Assembly (NCBI RefSeq): GCF_022138605.1
Contig: NZ_JACBFS010000002.1
Location: forward strand, 558,001 to 622,000
DNA from: Xanthobacter sp. NM-25
GTDB lineage: Bacteria; Pseudomonadota; Alphaproteobacteria; Rhizobiales; Xanthobacteraceae
Direction of reading: 5' to 3'
Length of the DNA: 64,000 bases
Shown here: positions 59,962-64,000 of the stretch, piece by piece
Layout: each line of letters starts with the position of its first letter
Position numbering within the stretch: the stretch's first letter is position 1
The notes under the pieces: model-generated
The model's database searches: none
Told to the model about the DNA's origin: nothing
What the model saw: the letters and a program-made list of their open reading frames with translations, nothing else
Made by a program: the position numbers and the translations under genes

Positions 59962-60190
59962 CTTTATTGTATAATGCAGATGCCTCAGCGCATGCGCCGA
60001 TGATCCATTTGTGGAGATTATCTAGCAATGCGCATGCCAATATCCGGAGATGGGGCGCAATCCGGGGGCAGCGCAACAGCACCATTGCATTTTGCCGCCA
60101 ACGCCCTCTTATCCTAGGGACGACACGCATCGGCGGCGTGGATCAGCCCATGAAGCAAGGCGCGATCCCGTTCTTTATGTATACGTAAAG
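59962..60190. promoter_or_regulatory. Divergent promoter region with a shared GntR-type site
   Basis: CTTTATGTATACGTAAAG (60173-60190) is an 18-bp palindrome with one mismatched pair, 17 bases before the GntR gene start. The half-site recurs as CTTTATTGTATA (59962-59973) just before the ATPase gene of the divergent operon, where the opposite strand reads as an ATTATACAAT -10-like box. Sites of this size, built on GTATAC, are typical for FCD-type GntR proteins. The rest of the 252-bp gap shows no gene. Confidence 0.65.
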
Positions 60191-60207
60191 TGAGCTAAGA
60201 AACACAT

Positions 60208-60921
60208 ATGCAAGATGTTTGCGCACATGAGGCAGGCAGTTGCCCACCGAATGACCAGGAAACCCGTACCGGAACCCCCGGCGCCACCCTGGCGGATCGC
60301 ATCCGCAAGGAGCTGGAGACGGCCATCTCAGCCGGACGCATCGAGCCCGGCAGCCGCCTGGACGAGCAGGAGATCGCCGACCGCTTCGGGGTCTCCCGCA
60401 CGCCCGTGCGCGAGGCCTTTCGCCTGCTGGCGGCGAGCAATCTGGTGGAACTGCGCGGCCGCCAGGGCGCCATGGTCCGCAGCATCGGCGGCCATACGCT
60501 GGTGGAGATGTTCCAGGTGATGGCGGAGCTGGAAGGCCTGTGCGCGCGGCTTGCCGCCCGCCGCATCACCCCCGCGCAGATCGCCAGGATCGACGCCATT
60601 CACCTGCGCCTGGAAGGCCTTGCGACGCCGGATGAGGTCGACGCCTTCTATGACGTGAACCAGGAATTTCACGAGGCGATCTATGAAGCCTCCTGCAACG
60701 CCTTCCTGGCCGAGCAAACCCGCAGGCTGCGCAATCAGGTGGCCGCCTACCGGCGCCGCGTCACCCGCATGCCCACCCGCATCGCCGCCACCCTCAAGGA
60801 GCACGCCGCCGTCATCGAGGCCATCCGCGTTCACGACGCGGAGCGCGCCCACACCGCCATGCGCGACCACGTGAACCTGCTGGGTGACGACCTGCTGGAC
60901 TTCCTCGCCGCCTATGGCTGA
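60208..60921 (+). CDS. GntR-family (FCD) transcriptional regulator
   Basis: A 237-residue regulator. The winged helix (about 27-92) has LADRIRKELETAISAGRIEPGSRLDEQEIADRFGVSRTPVREAFRLLAASNLVELRGRQGAMV. The FCD effector domain follows (about 105-230), with DVNQEFHEAIYEASCN and HAAVIEAIRVHDAERAHTAMRDHV supplying likely metal-binding His and Asp. It lies between the two operons of the catabolic island and probably controls both. The upstream palindrome suggests autoregulation. Confidence 0.9.
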   Translation: MQDVCAHEAGSCPPNDQETRTGTPGATLADRIRKELETAISAGRIEPGSRLDEQEIADRFGVSRTPVREAFRLLAASNLVELRGRQGAMVRSIGGHTLVEMFQVMAELEGLCARLAARRITPAQIARIDAIHLRLEGLATPDEVDAFYDVNQEFHEAIYEASCNAFLAEQTRRLRNQVAAYRRRVTRMPTRIAATLKEHAAVIEAIRVHDAERAHTAMRDHVNLLGDDLLDFLAAYG

Positions 60922-60978
60922 TATTGGTATGCGTATTGCATGAGTTTGTATATCGGCAGCCCCTGCGGAGATACAAAC

Positions 60979-61758
60979 GTGCAGCTCGATTTGACCAACA
61001 AGACCGCCCTCATCACCGGCGCCTCCAAGGGCATCGGCCTGGCCGTCGCCCAGACACTGGCCGCCGAGGGCTGCCACCTGCACCTGGCCGCCCGCAATGG
61101 CGAGGCGCTGGCGCAGGCCAAGGCGGACCTCGAGGCCACCTATGGCGTCACCGTGGCCATCTATCCGGTGGACCTGTCCAGCACCGCCGCCATGGAGAAG
61201 CTAGTGGACGATGTCGGCGCGGTGGACATCCTCGTCAACAATGCCGGCGACATCCCCGCCGGCGCCCTGGACGTGGTGGACGACGCCGCATGGCGGCGCG
61301 GCTTCGACCTCAAGGTGTTCGGCTACATCACCCTGTCGCGGGCCTATTATGCGCGCATGCGCGGCCGTGACGGCGTGATCATCAACGTCATCGGCAATTC
61401 CGGTGAGAATTGGGACGCCAGCTACATCGCCGGCTCCACCGGCAATGCCGCGCTCATGTCCTTCACCAAGGCGCTCGGTGGCGCCAGCCTCAACGACGGC
61501 GTGCGCGTGGTGGGCGTCAATCCCGGCCCGGTGGCCACCGACCGCATGCTGAAGATCATGAAGCGCAAGGCCATCGACATGCTCGGCGCCGAGGCGCGCT
61601 GGGAAGAGCTCTACGACAAATACCCCGGCAAGCGTCCCGCCACCGCCGAGGAAGTGGCGGACCTGGTGGCGTTCCTGGCCTCGCCCCGCGCCGGCTACAT
61701 CACCGGCACCAATGTCACCATCGACGGTGGCATCTCGGCCCGCGGCTCGGTCATCTGA
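60979..61758 (+). CDS. Short-chain dehydrogenase homologue without the usual catalytic triad
   Basis: About 259 residues with a complete SDR fold: TGASKGIG (13-20) and NNAG (87-90), ending GTNVTIDGGISARGSVI. The active-site stretch reads NVIGNSGENWDASYIAGSTGNAALM: Tyr149 is kept but the Lys position is Ser153, and the Ser normally in NxSS appears to be Ile. I recall a subgroup with this YIAGSxGN pattern in catabolic clusters, so it may be a diverged enzyme rather than dead. GTG 60979 is preferred: GGAG is 8 bases upstream, and the ATG at 60940 has no ribosome site and gives an atypical N-terminus. Confidence 0.82.
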   Translation: MQLDLTNKTALITGASKGIGLAVAQTLAAEGCHLHLAARNGEALAQAKADLEATYGVTVAIYPVDLSSTAAMEKLVDDVGAVDILVNNAGDIPAGALDVVDDAAWRRGFDLKVFGYITLSRAYYARMRGRDGVIINVIGNSGENWDASYIAGSTGNAALMSFTKALGGASLNDGVRVVGVNPGPVATDRMLKIMKRKAIDMLGAEARWEELYDKYPGKRPATAEEVADLVAFLASPRAGYITGTNVTIDGGISARGSVI

Positions 61759-61799
61759 GCTGAGCCGCGCCCGCCCAGCCGCCCAAAAATCCAGATCCT

Positions 61800-61820
61800 G
61801 CCCCGCCATCACGGCGGGGC
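61800..61820. repeat. 8-bp hairpin before the aminotransferase gene
   Basis: GCCCCGCC (61800-61807) and GGCGGGGC (61813-61820) flank a 5-base loop, 42 bases after the SDR stop and 18 before the aminotransferase start. No T-run follows, so it may tune expression within the operon rather than end it. Confidence 0.5.
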
Positions 61821-61837
61821 GCCCAGGAACGCCCCGC

Positions 61838-62986
61838 ATGTCCAACGCCCCTACATCCAGCGCGCGTCTGCGCAACCGCTATTTCGACGACCTGTTCTCC
61901 ACCCCCGGCCTCATGTGGCTCGGCCAGAATACCAACCACATTCCCACCCACCCGGCGGTGGAAGAGGCGATGATCGCCTCGGTCCGCTCCCACGAGTTCA
62001 ATGCCTATGCCCCGCCCCTGGGCTTCGAGGCCCTGCGCGCCGCCATCGTCGCGGACCTCGGCACACCCGGCGCCGAGGCCCTGGTGACCGAGGGTGGCGT
62101 TTCGGCGCTGGCCATGGTGTGCCGCGCCTTCTGCACGCCGGGCAGCACCTTCGTCACCACCGACCCGACCTGGAAATGGCCCTGCCTGTTCGCCCGCCAG
62201 CAGGGCGCCGAGGTCATCGAGATCCCCATCTACGACGCCGCCTGCGGCTATCGCCTCACCCCGGAGGCCCTGAAGGCGGCGGTGGATGACCGCACCGCCA
62301 TCATCTATCTGGTGGACCCCAACAATCCGCTGGGCATCCGCTACAGCCGCGCGGAGATCGAGGCGTTCGCCGCCATCGCCCGCGACTGCGGCGCCCTCTT
62401 GGTGCACGACTGCACCTATCGCGATTTCGCCGATGGTCATTACCCCGCGCTCCACGCCGCCCCGGCAGGCGCCCTGGTTTCGCTGAGCTTCTCCAAGTGG
62501 CTGGGCCTCGCCGGCCTGCGCATCGGCGCCCTGGTGGGCGCGCCCGAGCTGCTCGACCGCTGCACGGCGTGCACCACCGCCGTGCTCGGCGCCAGCGTCA
62601 TCGCCCAGCGCGCGGCCATGGCCGGCCTTGCGGTGAAGCCCGAATGGATGCGCGAGGTCCGCCGGATCGACCGGGCCAACAAGGAGATGATCCGCGATGC
62701 CGCCCTCGCCATCGAGGGGCTGCACCTGCCGGTCTATCCCTCCCATGGCAACTTCCTGGTGATCGAGACGGTGGCCGCCGGCATCCGGCCCGAGGCGCTG
62801 GTGGAAGCCGCCCGGCGCGAGGGCATGATGATCCGCCAGGGCACTTATCACACCGCCCGCTTCGGCGATCGCTTCATCAAGGTGAGCACCTCGGTGCCCG
62901 GCCCCTGGGCCGAGAGGTTCGCCAGCCTGCTGCCGCGGCTGGTCGACAGCGCCCGCGCCCTTAACGACGTTCCCGCCCAGTTCTGA
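61838..62986 (+). CDS. PLP-dependent aminotransferase (fold type I, class I/II)
   Basis: A 382-residue aminotransferase. The PLP Lys is Lys220 in SLSFSKWLGLAGLRIG. Asn163 in DPNNPLG and Asp191 in VHDCTYRDF contact the cofactor, and the Arg of RFGDRFIKVSTS near the C-terminus binds the substrate carboxylate. AYAPPLGFEALRAAI is the usual N-terminal loop. It removes or adds an amino group. The substrate is not recognisable, but its place between an SDR and hydrolases suggests a late step in breakdown of an imported nitrogen compound. Confidence 0.9.
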   Translation: MSNAPTSSARLRNRYFDDLFSTPGLMWLGQNTNHIPTHPAVEEAMIASVRSHEFNAYAPPLGFEALRAAIVADLGTPGAEALVTEGGVSALAMVCRAFCTPGSTFVTTDPTWKWPCLFARQQGAEVIEIPIYDAACGYRLTPEALKAAVDDRTAIIYLVDPNNPLGIRYSRAEIEAFAAIARDCGALLVHDCTYRDFADGHYPALHAAPAGALVSLSFSKWLGLAGLRIGALVGAPELLDRCTACTTAVLGASVIAQRAAMAGLAVKPEWMREVRRIDRANKEMIRDAALAIEGLHLPVYPSHGNFLVIETVAAGIRPEALVEAARREGMMIRQGTYHTARFGDRFIKVSTSVPGPWAERFASLLPRLVDSARALNDVPAQF

Positions 62987-62997
62987 CGAGGTCTGTC

Positions 62998-63906
62998 ATG
63001 TCTCGTTCTGCCCTCACGACATCCCCCTTCACCGTCACCGCCAAGGACGGCGTGCGCCTGCATGTGGAAGAGGCGGGCACCGGCACCCCCATCCTGTTCG
63101 TGCACGAATTCGGCGGCAACCACATGAGCTGGGAACCGCAGATGCGGTTCTTCGCCCGCCGCCACCGCTGCATCACCTATGCCGCACGCGGCTATGCGCC
63201 CTCGGACATTCCCACCGACATCGACAGCTATTCCCAGGCCATCGCCGCCGATGATGCGGTGGCGGTGCTCGACGGGCTCGGCATCGACAAGGCACATATC
63301 GTCGGCCTGTCCATGGGCGGCTTCGCCACCGTGCATTTCGGCCTGCGCACGCCGGAACGCGCCCTGTCCCTCACCGTGGCCGGCGCCGGCTATGGGTGCG
63401 AGAAGGAATTCGAAGAGTATTTCCGCGGCGTCTCGCGGGATGTGGCCGATAATTTCGAGCGCCTCGGCGCCGAGGCCTTTTCCAAGATCTATGCCCTGGG
63501 CGCCAGCCGGGTGCAGTACCAGAACAAGGATCCGCGCGGCTGGCAGGACTTCGCCGCCCGGCTCGCCACCCATTCCGATATCGGCGCGGCCATGACCATG
63601 CGCGGGGTGCAGGCACGCCGGCCCTCCTTCTGGGACTTGGAAGACGACCTCAAGGCCATGAGGGTGCCCACGCTGGTGATGGTGGGCGACGAGGACGACC
63701 ATTGCCTGCAGCCGGGGATCTTCCTCAAGAAGACCATTCCCGCCTGTGGCCTGTCGGTGTTCCCCAAGACCGGGCACACGCTCAATCTCGAAGAGCCGTG
63801 TGCCTTCAACGCCCAGCTGGCGGAATTCATTGCCCAGGTGGAAGCCGGCCACTGGCTGCCGCGCGATCCCCGGGCGCTGCCCGGCCAGATCATGCGGACC
63901 GCGTGA
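62998..63906 (+). CDS. Alpha/beta hydrolase
   Basis: A 302-residue hydrolase. The nucleophile is Ser105 in GLSMGG, the oxyanion-hole motif is HEFGG (36-40), the acid is in VMVGDEDDHC and the His in FPKTGHTLNLEEP. A helical cap (about 130-210) suggests a specific small substrate. It is cytoplasmic. It begins 11 bases after the aminotransferase gene and ends 1 base before the next start codon, so cotranscription is clear. Related clusters use such enzymes to open rings or cleave amide or ester bonds. Confidence 0.9.
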   Translation: MSRSALTTSPFTVTAKDGVRLHVEEAGTGTPILFVHEFGGNHMSWEPQMRFFARRHRCITYAARGYAPSDIPTDIDSYSQAIAADDAVAVLDGLGIDKAHIVGLSMGGFATVHFGLRTPERALSLTVAGAGYGCEKEFEEYFRGVSRDVADNFERLGAEAFSKIYALGASRVQYQNKDPRGWQDFAARLATHSDIGAAMTMRGVQARRPSFWDLEDDLKAMRVPTLVMVGDEDDHCLQPGIFLKKTIPACGLSVFPKTGHTLNLEEPCAFNAQLAEFIAQVEAGHWLPRDPRALPGQIMRTA

Positions 63907-63907
63907 G

Positions 63908-64000
63908 ATGCGCGCGGCCTTGCCCGCCATCGATGCCGCCCGGCTGTGGCGCCGCACCCTGGCGTTGGCCGAGATCGGCGCCCTGCCGGCCGGCGGCGTC
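63908..64000 (+). CDS. M20-type amidohydrolase (carbamoylase/allantoate family), N-terminus only
   Basis: Thirty-one codons before the window ends. The pattern IDAARLWRRTLALAEIGALPAGGV matches the opening of N-carbamoyl-amino-acid hydrolases, beta-ureidopropionases and allantoate amidohydrolases, where ID-x-x-RLW is followed by a helix and IGA-x-P-x-GG. The metal ligands lie beyond the edge. It starts 1 base after the hydrolase stop and belongs to the same operon. If correct, it cleaves a carbamoyl or amide nitrogen group, which fits a ring-cleavage pathway. Confidence 0.65.
   Translation, partial: MRAALPAIDAARLWRRTLALAEIGALPAGGV

Overview
The window is high-GC DNA with dense, closely spaced genes. 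It looks like an alphaproteobacterium of the Hyphomicrobiales (Rhizobiales), possibly the Xanthobacter/Azorhizobium/Ancylobacter group. The evidence is a LexA box of the alphaproteobacterial form GTTC-N7-GTTC before imuA-imuB-dnaE2, BioR boxes before bioY-bioB, two perfect GGAAC-N16-CGTT (sigma-EcfG) promoters near a NepR-like gene, paired phaA-phaB genes, and the short palindromic repeat whose translation reads PPPQAGEG or SPASGRG. The genus is inference. No rRNA, tRNA, CRISPR array, insertion sequence or phage gene was recognised.

1-11.4 kb: the end of phaA, then phaB (polyhydroxybutyrate synthesis); a reverse-strand set with a thioesterase, an iron-alcohol-dehydrogenase homologue that has lost most of its metal ligands, and a methyltransferase; a MarR/membrane protein pair; a TAXI-type TRAP transporter with its DUF1850 partner, divergent from a glycerate kinase; a GNAT protein and an SMR efflux protein. 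11.6-18.6 kb: the SOS mutagenesis operon imuA-imuB-dnaE2. imuB carries an in-frame 144-bp tandem repeat array and dnaE2 an in-frame insertion, both containing the same palindromic element.

18.6-28 kb: a nitronate monooxygenase, a succinyl-CoA:acetate CoA-transferase, DUF429 and extensin-like proteins, the bioR-bioY-bioB biotin uptake and synthesis group, and a small stress-gene neighbourhood (glycine-zipper lipoprotein, DUF1328, a small unknown gene and a NepR-like protein). 28.2-36.9 kb: a reverse-strand surface-glycan group: a sulfotransferase/coiled-coil/TPR fusion, a three-part glycosyltransferase-like protein, a UDP-glucuronate 4-epimerase and rmlA. The two large genes look less GC-rich than the rest and may have been acquired.

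37.6-49.1 kb: a catabolic regulon. Two acyl-CoA dehydrogenases, an enoyl-CoA hydratase, an MDR oxidoreductase, a DctP/Q/M TRAP importer, two CaiB-type CoA-transferases and a MaoC hydratase lie with one IclR regulator. Both forward promoters carry the same unusual operator, TGAAA-N5-TTTCA-N5-TGAAA. This suggests import, CoA activation and beta-oxidation-like breakdown of an unidentified carboxylic acid.

49.1-54.3 kb: two mirror-image modules, each a LysR gene divergent from an enzyme gene (GMC oxidoreductase; mmsA), with the two LysR genes converging. 54.3-64 kb: a second catabolic island around a GntR regulator. A six-gene reverse operon (ABC importer, class II aldolase, LLM flavin monooxygenase) faces a forward operon (GntR, an SDR without the usual catalytic residues, an aminotransferase, an alpha/beta hydrolase and the start of an M20-type amidohydrolase). 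No described pathway was recognised; breakdown of a nitrogen-containing, possibly heterocyclic, compound is the working inference.
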